From: Bacteroidota bacterium
Lineage (GTDB): Bacteria > Bacteroidota > Bacteroidia > Chitinophagales > Chitinophagaceae
Assembly (NCBI GenBank): GCA_013286315.1
Contig: JABDFX010000002.1
Location: 20,685-84,684 of the forward strand
Length of the DNA stretch: 64,000 bases
Direction: 5' to 3'
Shown here: positions 52,349-61,086 of the stretch, one piece after another
Numbering within the stretch: the stretch's first letter is position 1
Layout of the letters: every line of letters starts with the position of its first letter
The notes under the pieces: generated by a model
Told to the model about the DNA's origin: nothing
Database searches by the model: none
The model's input: only the letters and a program-made list of their open reading frames with translations
Made by a program: the position numbers and the translations under genes

Positions 52349-52548
52349 TACGTCACTTCCTGAAACCCGGAATTACAGGTTGGGCCCAGGTGAACGGCCT
52401 TAGAGGCGAAATCAAAGATGAAAATCAACTTCGAAGCCGCATCGAGCATGACATCTGGTATATGGAAAACTGGAGCATCTGGCTGGACCTGAAAATAACA
52501 TGGTTAACAATATATAATACTCTGAAAGGTGATAAAAATGCCTACTAA
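52345..52548 (+). CDS. Glycosylphosphotransferase copy 2, C-terminal part after frameshift
   Basis: 67 residues (RHFLKPGITGWAQVNGLRGE ... LKGDKNAY) matching the last 67 of the intact paralogue, including the KPGxxGWAQVNG motif and the conserved C-terminus. It is in the +1 frame relative to the first part, overlapping it by four bases (ATGA). Good conservation suggests a recent shift, a sequencing error, or a tolerated split; it does not look like long-standing decay. Confidence 0.8.
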   Translation: MIRHFLKPGITGWAQVNGLRGEIKDENQLRSRIEHDIWYMENWSIWLDLKITWLTIYNTLKGDKNAY

Positions 52549-52579
52549 GAATAATTGAAACCACCTAATCCGTACTCGT

Positions 52580-53698
52580 GTGAAAGCCGCTTCACAGACA
52601 ATCATGTTTTTTATATCCGTTGATTGTCTGGCACAACTTTTCCCTGTTAAGAGTCAGCTCGCTTCGACTGCTTTTCCAGTGTGTACTGCTGGTACTTTTA
52701 AACAACTAACCGTTCCGATGGGCAGCACACATATCATGCTTCTGCCCAATTGCACGGCAGACAGTATGGAATACCTCGATACAAATCCCTTCTGGTATTC
52801 ATTTACATGTTTCACCGGAGGAACTTTGGGATTTCTGATCACACCCAGTGACCCCGGCGATGACTATGACTGGATGATCTACGATATTACCGGTCATGAT
52901 CCGGATGATGCTTACACAACAGTGGGTTTGATTGATTCAGGTAACTGGGCCGGGACTCCCGGATTAACAGGGTCGCGAAACGGCGGCAATGCGCGAATCG
53001 AATGCGCCACATTCCCACCCGATAGTATTACATCATTCAGCAGCATGCCGGTGCTCGCGGAAGGCCATCATTACCTCCTTTTTATAAGCCATTATAACCA
53101 GACAGAAAGTGGTTATTCTCTGTATTTTGGCGGCGGCACGGCCATTATATATGACTCCGGGACCAAGCCACTGCGTGCTTCATTCACAACGAATGGTGGC
53201 ATGTGTCCGCAGGATTTAATATCATTCAATAATACAAGTACCATCGATCCCGTTTCATGGTACTGGAATTTTGGTGACGGCAACACCAGCGAAGACAAAA
53301 ATCCGGGCAGTCATCTGTTTCCCCATGTGAATGGAGGAAAAATATTTAACGTAAGCCTTATTGCCGAAAACAGTATCGGTTGCAAGGATACAGCAACAGC
53401 ACAAATTACCAAACTCCAAAGCTGTGAAGTAACGGTGCCCAACGCATTTACCCCGAATGGCGATGGCCTAAACGATTACCTTTATCCCGTTAATGCCCTG
53501 AGTCTTAACGATCTTGAGTTCAGGGTATTTAACCGTTTTGGACAACTCATATTTGAATCCCGTGATGCTGCGAAGAAATGGGACGGCAGATTAAATGGTC
53601 AGATGCAGCCAAACGGAACCTATATATGGTTGCTTCATTATACCGATTATTCAGGCAGGATTGTGAAAGAGACCGGTTCAACACTGCTAATACGATAA
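52580..53698 (+). CDS. Secreted PKD-domain protein with gliding-motility C-terminal domain
   Basis: A 372-residue surface protein probably exported by the type IX secretion system. A weak export signal is at the N-terminus (GTG start 52580), followed by a beta-rich domain (about 40-185) and a PKD domain (about 205-285, WYWNFGDGNTSED). The last 85 residues form the gliding-motility-associated C-terminal domain (VPNAFTPNGDGLNDYL ... FNRFGQLIFES ... GTYIWLL). It sits inside the polysaccharide region, 32 bases after the split transferase, so it may be an adhesin displayed with the polymer. Confidence 0.85.
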   Translation: MKAASQTIMFFISVDCLAQLFPVKSQLASTAFPVCTAGTFKQLTVPMGSTHIMLLPNCTADSMEYLDTNPFWYSFTCFTGGTLGFLITPSDPGDDYDWMIYDITGHDPDDAYTTVGLIDSGNWAGTPGLTGSRNGGNARIECATFPPDSITSFSSMPVLAEGHHYLLFISHYNQTESGYSLYFGGGTAIIYDSGTKPLRASFTTNGGMCPQDLISFNNTSTIDPVSWYWNFGDGNTSEDKNPGSHLFPHVNGGKIFNVSLIAENSIGCKDTATAQITKLQSCEVTVPNAFTPNGDGLNDYLYPVNALSLNDLEFRVFNRFGQLIFESRDAAKKWDGRLNGQMQPNGTYIWLLHYTDYSGRIVKETGSTLLIR

Positions 53699-53839
53699 GA
53701 ACATTCCCTCCCAAACATCTTCCGCGCTTCGGTCACCTCACCCACTTAGTTTTGGAATCCATATTTTTGCCGACTATTGAACGGATCGTGAATTCAAAAC
53801 CGACCTTTCTATAGAGGAATTTTTTCAGGCGAATTCCCG

Positions 53840-53863
53840 CACTGTCCGCAAATGCGGTCAGTG
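53840..53863 (+). promoter_or_regulatory. GC-rich hairpin just before the UDP-sugar dehydrogenase gene
   Basis: CACTGTCCGC, loop AAAT, GCGGTCAGTG: ten-base arms with one internal T-T mismatch, ending 17 bases before the ATG at 53881. It stands out in an A/T-rich gap. A terminator for the upstream gene or a 5'-leader element; the weak following T-run (AATTTT) leaves both open. Confidence 0.4.
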
Positions 53864-53880
53864 ACAGCTAATTTTAAAAT

Positions 53881-55170
53881 ATGGAAATAAATTACCGTAT
53901 CGCGGTGATCGGACTGGGTTATGTAGGCCTTCCACTCGCCGTCGAATTCGCAAAAAAATACCCGGTTGTTGGTCTTGATATCGATAAAAACCGGGTGAAC
54001 GAATTGATAAGTGGAAGGGACCAGACTTTGGAGATCGAAGACGCCGATTTGAAAAAAGTGTTATCCGGTACCCCCGGATTAAAAGGTCTCTATTGCACCG
54101 ATATTGTTACTGATATTGTTTCATGTAATTATTATATCGTAACGGTGCCAACACCCACAGATAAACATAATAACCCGGATCTTGGTCCCGTTTATAAAGC
54201 AAGCGAAACCGTTGGAAGTGTTTTGAAGAAAGGTGACATCGTCATTTACGAATCCACTGTTTATCCGGGTGTTACTGAGGAAGAATGCGCCCCGATACTG
54301 GAAAAAATCAGCGGACTAAAATTTAATATCGACTTCTTTTGCGGTTATTCTCCGGAACGGATTAATCCGGGAGATAAATTGCATACCGTATCTAAAATTC
54401 TGAAAATAACCTCCGGATCAACACCGGAAGTTGCAAAAAAAGTAGATGCTCTTTACAACACGATCATTGAAGCCGGAACACATCCGGCCCCATCCATTAA
54501 AGTAGCAGAGGCAGCAAAAGTGATTGAAAACTCCCAAAGAGATATCAATATTGCATTTGTAAATGAACTGGCTAAGATATTCAATTTGTTGGGCATTGAT
54601 ACCACGGCAGTACTGGAAGCTGCAGGAACAAAATGGAATTTCCTTAAATTCAAACCAGGCCTGGTTGGCGGCCATTGTATCAGTGTGGATCCATACTATC
54701 TCGCACAAAAAGCAAAAGAAGCGGGCTATCATCCTGAAATTATACTCGCAGGAAGAAGACTGAACGATAGTATGGGGGCGTATGTGGCCAGTGAAACCAT
54801 CAAACTGATGATAAAAAAAGAGATCCCGATTAAAAATTCCAGTATTTTGATATTGGGTTTTACATTCAAAGAAAATTGCACAGATGTGCGAAACACAGGG
54901 GTGATTGATATTGTTCGTGAACTGGAGAGCTATCAGGCGAATGTAAGTATTTGTGACCCATGGGCCGAACCGGCCCACGTTAAACATGAGTATGGAATTA
55001 CTACCACTAATATTCTGAGCGATGGCTCTGCAAAATACGACGCAGTTATTTTAGCTGTCGCTCATGATGAATTCAATAAATTAAAAATCCGCGAACTCGT
55101 AAATAAAAACTCTGTGATATATGACGTTAAAGGTGTTTTAACCGGGGGAAATTTTGATGCCCGTCTCTGA
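53881..55170 (+). CDS. UDP-N-acetylhexosamine dehydrogenase (TviB/WbpO type)
   Basis: Oxidises C6 of a UDP-N-acetylhexosamine to the uronate, using two NAD. 429 residues: N-terminal NAD domain ([19 protein letters not shown]), central domain with the catalytic cysteine in [13 protein letters not shown], and C-terminal UDP-binding domain ([18 protein letters not shown]). Pairing with the next gene mirrors TviB/TviC of Vi antigen and WbpO/WbpP, which make UDP-GalNAcA. Gap of 2 bases to the next gene. Confidence 0.9.
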   Translation: MEINYRIAVIGLGYVGLPLAVEFAKKYPVVGLDIDKNRVNELISGRDQTLEIEDADLKKVLSGTPGLKGLYCTDIVTDIVSCNYYIVTVPTPTDKHNNPDLGPVYKASETVGSVLKKGDIVIYESTVYPGVTEEECAPILEKISGLKFNIDFFCGYSPERINPGDKLHTVSKILKITSGSTPEVAKKVDALYNTIIEAGTHPAPSIKVAEAAKVIENSQRDINIAFVNELAKIFNLLGIDTTAVLEAAGTKWNFLKFKPGLVGGHCISVDPYYLAQKAKEAGYHPEIILAGRRLNDSMGAYVASETIKLMIKKEIPIKNSSILILGFTFKENCTDVRNTGVIDIVRELESYQANVSICDPWAEPAHVKHEYGITTTNILSDGSAKYDAVILAVAHDEFNKLKIRELVNKNSVIYDVKGVLTGGNFDARL

Positions 55171-55172
55171 TC

Positions 55173-56180
55173 ATGTATCAACATCCCTATCATATCGTTG
55201 ATTTAAGTAAATATTCTTTCTTAATAACCGGAGGTGCCGGATTCATTGGCTCAAACCTGGCTGAATATCTGATCAGGCATCAGGCCGGCAGGGTAAGGGT
55301 ACTCGATAACCTGAGCACAGGGTATCTGAAGAATATCCAGCCTTTTTATTCCCATTCTTCCTTCGAATTTATCAATGGAGATATCAGGAATCTGAAAACC
55401 TGCCAGGTTGCTGTATCAGATATGGATTTTGTTCTTCACCAGGCTGCATTGGGTTCGGTCCCCAGGTCAATCCTTGATCCCATCACAACCAACGAGGTGA
55501 ATATTTCCGGTTTTCTAAATATGCTGGTTGCCGTAAAAGAAAGTGGTGTAAAACGAATGGTGTACGCGGCTTCATCATCAACTTATGGAGATAGCAAGGA
55601 ACTTCCTAAAGTGGAAGAAAAAATCGGGAACCCGCTTTCTCCTTATGCGGTCACAAAATATGTGAACGAACTGTACGCAAATGTTTTTGCTGCCACTTAT
55701 AAAATGGAATTAATTGGTCTTCGATATTTTAATGTGTTCGGACAAAGGCAGGATACCAATGGAGCATATGCTGCTGTTATACCAAAATTTACAAATCAGT
55801 TATTGAGTAACCAGTCCCCTGTAGTCAATGGCGACGGCAATCATTCAAGAGATTTTACCTTTATTGAAAACGTGGTCCAGGCCAATATCCTGGCGCTCTT
55901 CACCAAAAACCAGGATGCCCTCAACACAGTTTATAATATAGCTTACGGGGAACAAACCACACTGAACCAGCTGGTTCTATTGCTAAAAAAATACCTTGCA
56001 GTATCTGATCCTTCCGTAACAGATATAAAAGTGATCCATGGGCCTAACCGGGAAGGAGATATTCCTCATTCTCTGGCGTCCATTGAAAAAGCCAGATCAT
56101 ATTTAGGTTATTCACCGGTCTTCAATTTCTCCGAAGGTTTGAAAATAGCGGTCGATTGGTATAGGAATAATCTGCGTTGA
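55173..56180 (+). CDS. UDP-N-acetylglucosamine 4-epimerase (TviC/WbpP type)
   Basis: Extended SDR epimerase of 335 residues. NAD-binding ITGGAGFIGSNLAEYL, conserved ALGSVPRS, SSSTYGD with the catalytic serine/threonine, and YAVTKYVNE with the catalytic tyrosine and lysine. The N-terminal extension before the Rossmann motif is as in WbpP/TviC. Its TGA stop lies inside the first unit of a heptad array shared with the convergent gene. Confidence 0.9.
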   Translation: MYQHPYHIVDLSKYSFLITGGAGFIGSNLAEYLIRHQAGRVRVLDNLSTGYLKNIQPFYSHSSFEFINGDIRNLKTCQVAVSDMDFVLHQAALGSVPRSILDPITTNEVNISGFLNMLVAVKESGVKRMVYAASSSTYGDSKELPKVEEKIGNPLSPYAVTKYVNELYANVFAATYKMELIGLRYFNVFGQRQDTNGAYAAVIPKFTNQLLSNQSPVVNGDGNHSRDFTFIENVVQANILALFTKNQDALNTVYNIAYGEQTTLNQLVLLLKKYLAVSDPSVTDIKVIHGPNREGDIPHSLASIEKARSYLGYSPVFNFSEGLKIAVDWYRNNLR

Positions 56181-56229
56181 CGGTTGGCAGTTGGCAGATT
56201 GCCTAACGCGTTACGCGTTACGCGTTGGG
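56174..56229. repeat. Heptad array spanning two convergent gene ends
   Basis: Eight units in one register: GCGTTGA, CGGTTGG, CAGTTGG, CAGATTG, CCTAACG, CGTTACG, CGTTACG, CGTTGGG. The first unit contains the TGA stop of the upstream epimerase. The last three overlap the stop and final five codons of the convergent hydrolase. 56210-56232 is identical to 18776-18798. Confidence 0.78.
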
Positions 56230-56864
56230 CTTAAAAAGGGGTTATTCTCTTTTTCATAACCGATCGTAGTCGGTTCCCCATGACCGGGATATACGATCAC
56301 ATCGTTTGGAAGAGTAAATAATTTATTGCGGATGCTATTAAATAAAACCTCTGTATCACCGCCAGGAATGTCAGTTCTGCCGATCCCCAATCTGAATAAA
56401 ACATCCCCGCCAATCAAAAAACCCTGTTTGCTGTCATAAAATACAATATGGCCCACCGAATGACCCGGTGTAAAAAAAACTTCCAGGATATCCTCCCCCA
56501 TCAGTATCTTATCCCCTTCCTTTAAAAAAATAATTTCACCTGAATAATTTTCAAACGGCATGCCCCAGCGAACGCCTGACTCCGGTGCGAATTTAAAGGT
56601 CCATAATTCTTTCTCCCCCATCTGCAATATCAGGTTATAATGCTCCGCTACCCATTTATTGCCAAAAACATGATCCAGATGGCAATGGGTATTTAACAAA
56701 AGATTGGGATGCAGGTGATGTTCTTTAAACCAGTGGCTCAGACTTTGCTTTTCTTCCGGAAAATAACAACCGGGATCAACCACGGCGCAGGCATCTTTTC
56801 CATTGTAAACCACGTATGTATTCTCTTGGATGGGGTTGAATATGAATCGTTTTACAGTAAGCAT
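56211..56864 (-). CDS. Metallo-beta-lactamase-fold hydrolase, glyoxalase II-like
   Basis: A 217-residue zinc hydrolase. Metal motif THCHLDHVFG (HxHxDH), second histidine in FFTPGHSVGH, and aspartate in LIGGDVLFRLGIGRTD. The YPGHGEPTTIGYEK end is standard for the glyoxalase II-like group, which acts on thioesters or persulfides. The last six residues, SPTRNA, are encoded by the heptad array, so the ancestral C-terminus was probably shorter or different. Transcribed towards the polysaccharide region. Confidence 0.85.
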   Translation of the reverse strand: MLTVKRFIFNPIQENTYVVYNGKDACAVVDPGCYFPEEKQSLSHWFKEHHLHPNLLLNTHCHLDHVFGNKWVAEHYNLILQMGEKELWTFKFAPESGVRWGMPFENYSGEIIFLKEGDKILMGEDILEVFFTPGHSVGHIVFYDSKQGFLIGGDVLFRLGIGRTDIPGGDTEVLFNSIRNKLFTLPNDVIVYPGHGEPTTIGYEKENNPFLSPTRNA

Positions 56865-56950
56865 TCCGCCTTTTCTTTTTTAAATCTATTTCCCCGGTTT
56901 TAGGGATTGTCTTAACTTGAACCGGTTATTTCTTTAATTCCAAATAAGGT

Positions 56951-59900
56951 ATGCAAGATCCGCATAAGTTGAAGTTGAAAGAATTTTTTTTTATAACGTC
57001 CGCCCTGTTTTTTTTTCTTTTTCAGGTTTCAGCCCAGATTGGTACCACTGAATTTGGCAAGAACCGGCTCCAGTTCAAAAACATGAAGTGGAAGTTTTAC
57101 CAGACTCCCAATTTCAATACTTATTTTAATCAGAATGGACAACCTCTGGCCAAATATGTTTGCCAGGTCGCTGAGAAAGAATTGACCGGCATCGAACAAC
57201 AGGTCGAATACGGGATGCAGCGCAGAACCAATATAGTGATGTACAACAGCTTTAATGAAATGGAACAGTCCAACATTGGGCTGGATATCGACTGGCAGTC
57301 CACCGGTGGCACCACCAAACTTGTGAATAATAAAATGATCGTTTATTATACCGACGATCACAATAAATTGCGGATCCAGATCCGTCAGGGAATCGCACGG
57401 GTGCTTGTTGAAAATATTTTATTCGGAGACGATCTGGGTGAATTTGCAGCCAATCAGACCCTGCTCGACCTGCCGGCATGGATGACCGATGGATATATTA
57501 ACTACGTAGCCGAACCCTGGAACACGGAACTGGATGACCAGTTGAAGTCCGCCATGCTTTCGGGACGGTATACAAATTTTTACAACCTGGCATTCGAAAA
57601 ACCTGACCTCGCGGGCCGTGCATTCTGGTATTATTTTGCCAACCGCTACAAAAAAGAAAATGTAACCTATTTCCTATATCTCGCACGTGTTTACCGAAAT
57701 ACCAATACAGCCGCGCTACGCATCTGTAAAAAGAAATTCAAGGAAGTACTGGCAGATTTCATGCAGGAAGAAGAAGAGTTATATCAAAAAGATATCCGGG
57801 GAAGAAGAAATTTCCCCAAGGGCAGTATTTCCGTTGTAGAGGAAGTGAGTGATAATACCGACTTTTTTCATTTTTCGCCCAATCCGGTTCCACGCAGTCA
57901 GACTTATGCCGTGGTGGAATTTGTACGTGGTCAGTATTGTGTGGTTCTACATGAAAACTTTGTGAACCGGAAGGTCCTCCTGAAAAACGGTGTCAGAAGT
58001 AACGACAAAAACCTCCAGCCGCATTACCCTCTGATTGCCTGGGATCCCCAGGGAACCCGGTTGGCCGTGACTTATTACAAGGAGGGGAAGATTCATCTTT
58101 TTGTTTATGATGTGGTATCGAAATATAAAAGAATCGTAACTGAGCTGGATTTTGATCAGATACAGGATATGAAATACATGCTCGATAATAACACCCTTAT
58201 CCTGAGCGCCGTTAAAAACGGTCAGTCCGACATTTTTGAATATAACCTGTCCACTTCAGAGACCACACAGATCACAAACGATATTTACGATGACCTGGAT
58301 GCCAGTTTTGTCACTTTTCCCAGTAAAACGGGTATCATTTATTCCTCCAACCGGCCCTCTGGCACAGCACCCACTGGAGATACGGTGCTGCCTTCCAATA
58401 ACCGCTACAATGTTTTTTTGGTCGACAACTGGAATAAGAGTGAATTCAAACAGATTTCCCAGCTCACAGATCTGAAATATGGCAATGCGAGATATCCAAT
58501 GCAATACAACAATTTTCATTTCACTTTTATCTCGGACGAAAACGGTATCAGCAACCGATATGCGGGATTTTTCTCAACCCGAAGGGCGGGCATCGATACA
58601 GTTTATAGAATAGGAGATGAAATACTGCACAATCCGGATCAGAATGAGTTGGATTCTGTTCTTCGTGCAAACAAAGAAACAGAACCGGATTCTATATATA
58701 CCTTTTCCATCACGCATGATTCTGCCTATGTTTTCGCGCTGACCAACTACCAGTCTGGCCTGACCGAAACCAAGATTGCCGGTGAAACGGGTCAGGTTAG
58801 CGAAGTGCGACAGGAAGGTGATCTGAAATTCCTGTACAAACTCAAAGTGGATGAGTCTGCTCTTAAAAAGCGTAATATCAATCCGAGACTAACAGAATTC
58901 CGAAAAGAAACAATTGCTGCGGGTCAGATAGCCAATGGACAGGCTTTGCAATACCAGACAAAGAAGAAAACCGATACGGTAAAAGTGCAGACCGATATTT
59001 TTGAAAGCGAATTTGACAAGGACAAACTCGATACTGTATTAAATCAGAAATTAATTCTTCAGGCACCACCACCGGAACCCACCGATGCTGTTCTTAAGGA
59101 CGCCAGGCTAGGCGATTACCGTCTGCTGTTCAGTGCGCAAAGTTTCACAGCAGGATTCAACAACGACGTACTTGTGACCCAGTATCAGCCGTTCACGGGG
59201 TCTCTGCCTATTATGCTGGGAGGTAATGAGCCGTTTAATGCCATGTTCAAAGCAACTGTGGTGGATTTGTTCGAAGATATCCGGTTTACAGGCGCCCTGC
59301 GTTTGCCCTTATTTGGCGGCAGCAGTGGTACCGGTGTTGGATTTGGAACCGGGGGAACCAATATCACAACTTTTGTACCGTCAGGAGGTTCTTTTTTTGA
59401 TGGCGGCGGACAATGGTACGCCAGGATAGATTATTTAAAAAAACGCACTGATCTTTCCCTGGTTTATTTTCGGCAGACGGATGTAGGTACTTATCCATTA
59501 ATAGATAATGGTTCGAATACTTATTCATTCGTTGACTCGAAATTATACACCAATCTGTTTGAAGCCATCATCCGTTATCCATTTGATAAGATCAAGAGTC
59601 TGCGCTATAGTGTAGGCGTTCGATCTGATAAAATAGGTCTCCGGCCCGCAGGTACCAGCGCCTACACCGGTGTGCCGCTATTTGATACGCTGGCTTTGAA
59701 ATCTGACTATGTAGATAAGCAGGTCTTCCTGGTCAATCATCTCGAATATGTATTTGACAACTCGGTTATTAAGACGATCAATATCATGAATGGCCTGCGC
59801 TATAAATTTTATATTGATTTCAATTACCAGATCAATCAGCCGCAGGCAACCTATAACCAGCCCGGAGGGGAAGGAAGAAAGATGTTCAACTTTGGATTTG

Positions 59901-60490
59901 ATGCCCGTAATTATTATCCGATCTATCGGAATTTTATCTGGGCTATGCGGGTGGCAGGTGATTTCTCCTGGGGTAATCAGAAAATGATTTACTATCTGGG
60001 TGGGCAGGATGGCTGGATGTTTCCAAAAGCTAACCAGTTTCCGCAGCCGGACATAACTCAAAATTATGCCTACCAGTCTCTGGCTGTAAACCTGAGGGGA
60101 TATAACCAGAATGTAGCGAATGGAAATAATGCGATTACCATCAACAGTGAACTCCGTCTTCCGGTATTTACAACACTTATGAATAAGCCGATCAATAATG
60201 CCTTTATACGCAATTTCCAGCTTATTCAGTTCTTTGATTTTGGTACCGCCTGGGCCGGCTCACTAAAAAATATCGAACGACCCCAGGTTCATTATATGAA
60301 TAATGATCCATCCATTCCGATAGATGTGACCATCAAAGCCGGAGGCATCGGTCCCTTTGCCGGCGGTTATGGTTTCGGAGCCAGAAGCACTTTACTGGGG
60401 TATTTCCTGCGTCTTGATGTGGGCTGGCAGATGAATACTTTCTTTGGCAATTCTCCGACCTGGCAGTTTGCAATGGGAGTGGACTTTTAA
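56951..60490 (+). CDS. Giant envelope protein: TolB-like propeller plus C-terminal beta-barrel
   Basis: 1179 residues, with a signal peptide (about 10-30, ending VSAQ). The N-terminal region (about 40-290) includes a peptidase-MA-like fold candidate without a clear HExxH. A TolB/PD40-like beta-propeller follows (about 300-570, with DPQGTRLAVTYYKEGKIHLF and IYSSNRPSG). The C-terminal 450 residues look like an outer-membrane beta-barrel (surface-antigen D15-like) ending in WQFAMGVDF, with a terminal aromatic residue. Probably outer membrane; function unknown, though the family is common in Bacteroidota. Confidence 0.75.
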   Translation: MQDPHKLKLKEFFFITSALFFFLFQVSAQIGTTEFGKNRLQFKNMKWKFYQTPNFNTYFNQNGQPLAKYVCQVAEKELTGIEQQVEYGMQRRTNIVMYNSFNEMEQSNIGLDIDWQSTGGTTKLVNNKMIVYYTDDHNKLRIQIRQGIARVLVENILFGDDLGEFAANQTLLDLPAWMTDGYINYVAEPWNTELDDQLKSAMLSGRYTNFYNLAFEKPDLAGRAFWYYFANRYKKENVTYFLYLARVYRNTNTAALRICKKKFKEVLADFMQEEEELYQKDIRGRRNFPKGSISVVEEVSDNTDFFHFSPNPVPRSQTYAVVEFVRGQYCVVLHENFVNRKVLLKNGVRSNDKNLQPHYPLIAWDPQGTRLAVTYYKEGKIHLFVYDVVSKYKRIVTELDFDQIQDMKYMLDNNTLILSAVKNGQSDIFEYNLSTSETTQITNDIYDDLDASFVTFPSKTGIIYSSNRPSGTAPTGDTVLPSNNRYNVFLVDNWNKSEFKQISQLTDLKYGNARYPMQYNNFHFTFISDENGISNRYAGFFSTRRAGIDTVYRIGDEILHNPDQNELDSVLRANKETEPDSIYTFSITHDSAYVFALTNYQSGLTETKIAGETGQVSEVRQEGDLKFLYKLKVDESALKKRNINPRLTEFRKETIAAGQIANGQALQYQTKKKTDTVKVQTDIFESEFDKDKLDTVLNQKLILQAPPPEPTDAVLKDARLGDYRLLFSAQSFTAGFNNDVLVTQYQPFTGSLPIMLGGNEPFNAMFKATVVDLFEDIRFTGALRLPLFGGSSGTGVGFGTGGTNITTFVPSGGSFFDGGGQWYARIDYLKKRTDLSLVYFRQTDVGTYPLIDNGSNTYSFVDSKLYTNLFEAIIRYPFDKIKSLRYSVGVRSDKIGLRPAGTSAYTGVPLFDTLALKSDYVDKQVFLVNHLEYVFDNSVIKTINIMNGLRYKFYIDFNYQINQPQATYNQPGGEGRKMFNFGFDARNYYPIYRNFIWAMRVAGDFSWGNQKMIYYLGGQDGWMFPKANQFPQPDITQNYAYQSLAVNLRGYNQNVANGNNAITINSELRLPVFTTLMNKPINNAFIRNFQLIQFFDFGTAWAGSLKNIERPQVHYMNNDPSIPIDVTIKAGGIGPFAGGYGFGARSTLLGYFLRLDVGWQMNTFFGNSPTWQFAMGVDF

Positions 60491-60518
60491 GCTTAACGCG
60501 GAACGCTTAACGCGGAAC
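60491..60518 (+). repeat. Heptad array after the giant envelope gene
   Basis: GCTTAAC GCGGAAC GCTTAAC GCGGAAC: two alternating 7-base units (a 14-base repeat), beginning immediately after the TAA stop and ending against the stop codon of the convergent four-helix-bundle gene. Confidence 0.7.
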
Positions 60519-60519
60519 G

Positions 60520-60885
60520 CTATGTAGTTTCAGAACGGATCTTCTTTATTAAATTGATGATCATTGCTTTTATTGCATTGATTTTTTCAAATAAAATGGA
60601 GTATTGTTCTTCACTAATAAATGAAAGATCTTTTGTTAATAACAGGCAGTACTCCAATTCATGTGCTGAACCCAAAGAAATTTCCAGAAAGTGAGTGAAA
60701 TCTTTTTCTGAGCTTCTGCTGCATCCTTCGGAAATATTAAATGGAATTGAATAGGCGGCCCTTCTGATTTGCCTGGTTAAACCATATTTTTCTGAATCAG
60801 GAAAGCAGGGTGCAATTTCTTTATATACTTTCATTGTCAGCTCATGCGACCTTGTCCAGACACTGAATTTTTTATAATCCCTCAT
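60520..60885 (-). CDS. Four-helix-bundle protein (23S rRNA intervening-sequence protein family)
   Basis: A 121-residue protein of the S23/IVP four-helix-bundle family. Signature segments are FSVWTRSHELTMKVY, GLTRQIRRAAYSIPFNISEG and the EFLEISLGSAHELEY-like LEISLGSAHELEYCL. First described from intervening sequences in 23S rRNA genes, but most members, like this one, lie elsewhere and have no known function. The start is set at ATG 60885 (MRDYKKFSVW); an in-frame ATG 16 codons upstream exists. Confidence 0.85.
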   Translation of the reverse strand: MRDYKKFSVWTRSHELTMKVYKEIAPCFPDSEKYGLTRQIRRAAYSIPFNISEGCSRSSEKDFTHFLEISLGSAHELEYCLLLTKDLSFISEEQYSILFEKINAIKAMIINLIKKIRSETT

Positions 60886-60988
60886 AAAATTTATTGCAAA
60901 TAAAATGAAAGGGACTTTTGGTTCCATGATCATTTAACCCTTTTTTACGGCGGAAAATACACCCTGGAGCTCGCGAATTTCACATACA

Positions 60989-61086
60989 GCGTTTTGCGTT
61001 CAGTATTCAGCGTTCTGCTTTCAGCGTTCTGCGTTCAGCGTTCAGCGTTCAGCGTTCTGCGTTCAGCGTTCTGCGTTCAGCGTTAA
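60989..61086. repeat. Longest heptad array: 14 GCGTTCW units 3' of the YciH gene
   Basis: Fourteen consecutive 7-base units without a break in register on the plus strand: GCGTTTT, GCGTTCA, GTATTCA, GCGTTCT, GCTTTCA, GCGTTCT, three GCGTTCA, GCGTTCT, GCGTTCA, GCGTTCT, GCGTTCA, GCGTTAA. The last unit overlaps the stop codon of the YciH gene (61083-61085). Read in the gene direction the unit is GAACGCT/GAACGCA. Confidence 0.9.

Noticed and set aside
53762..53769. TATTTTTG as a promoter for the UDP-sugar dehydrogenase
   Set aside because: Matches TAnnTTTG, but no TTG-like -33 element at the right spacing and it lies about 110 bases upstream; could be chance in A/T-rich DNA.
54418..54987. Open frame of 189 codons on the minus strand
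   Set aside because: Shadow of the UDP-sugar dehydrogenase, which has all expected motifs in the forward frame.
60989..61086. Possible CRISPR array
   Set aside because: Units are 7 bases with no spacers of unique sequence; no cas genes in the window.
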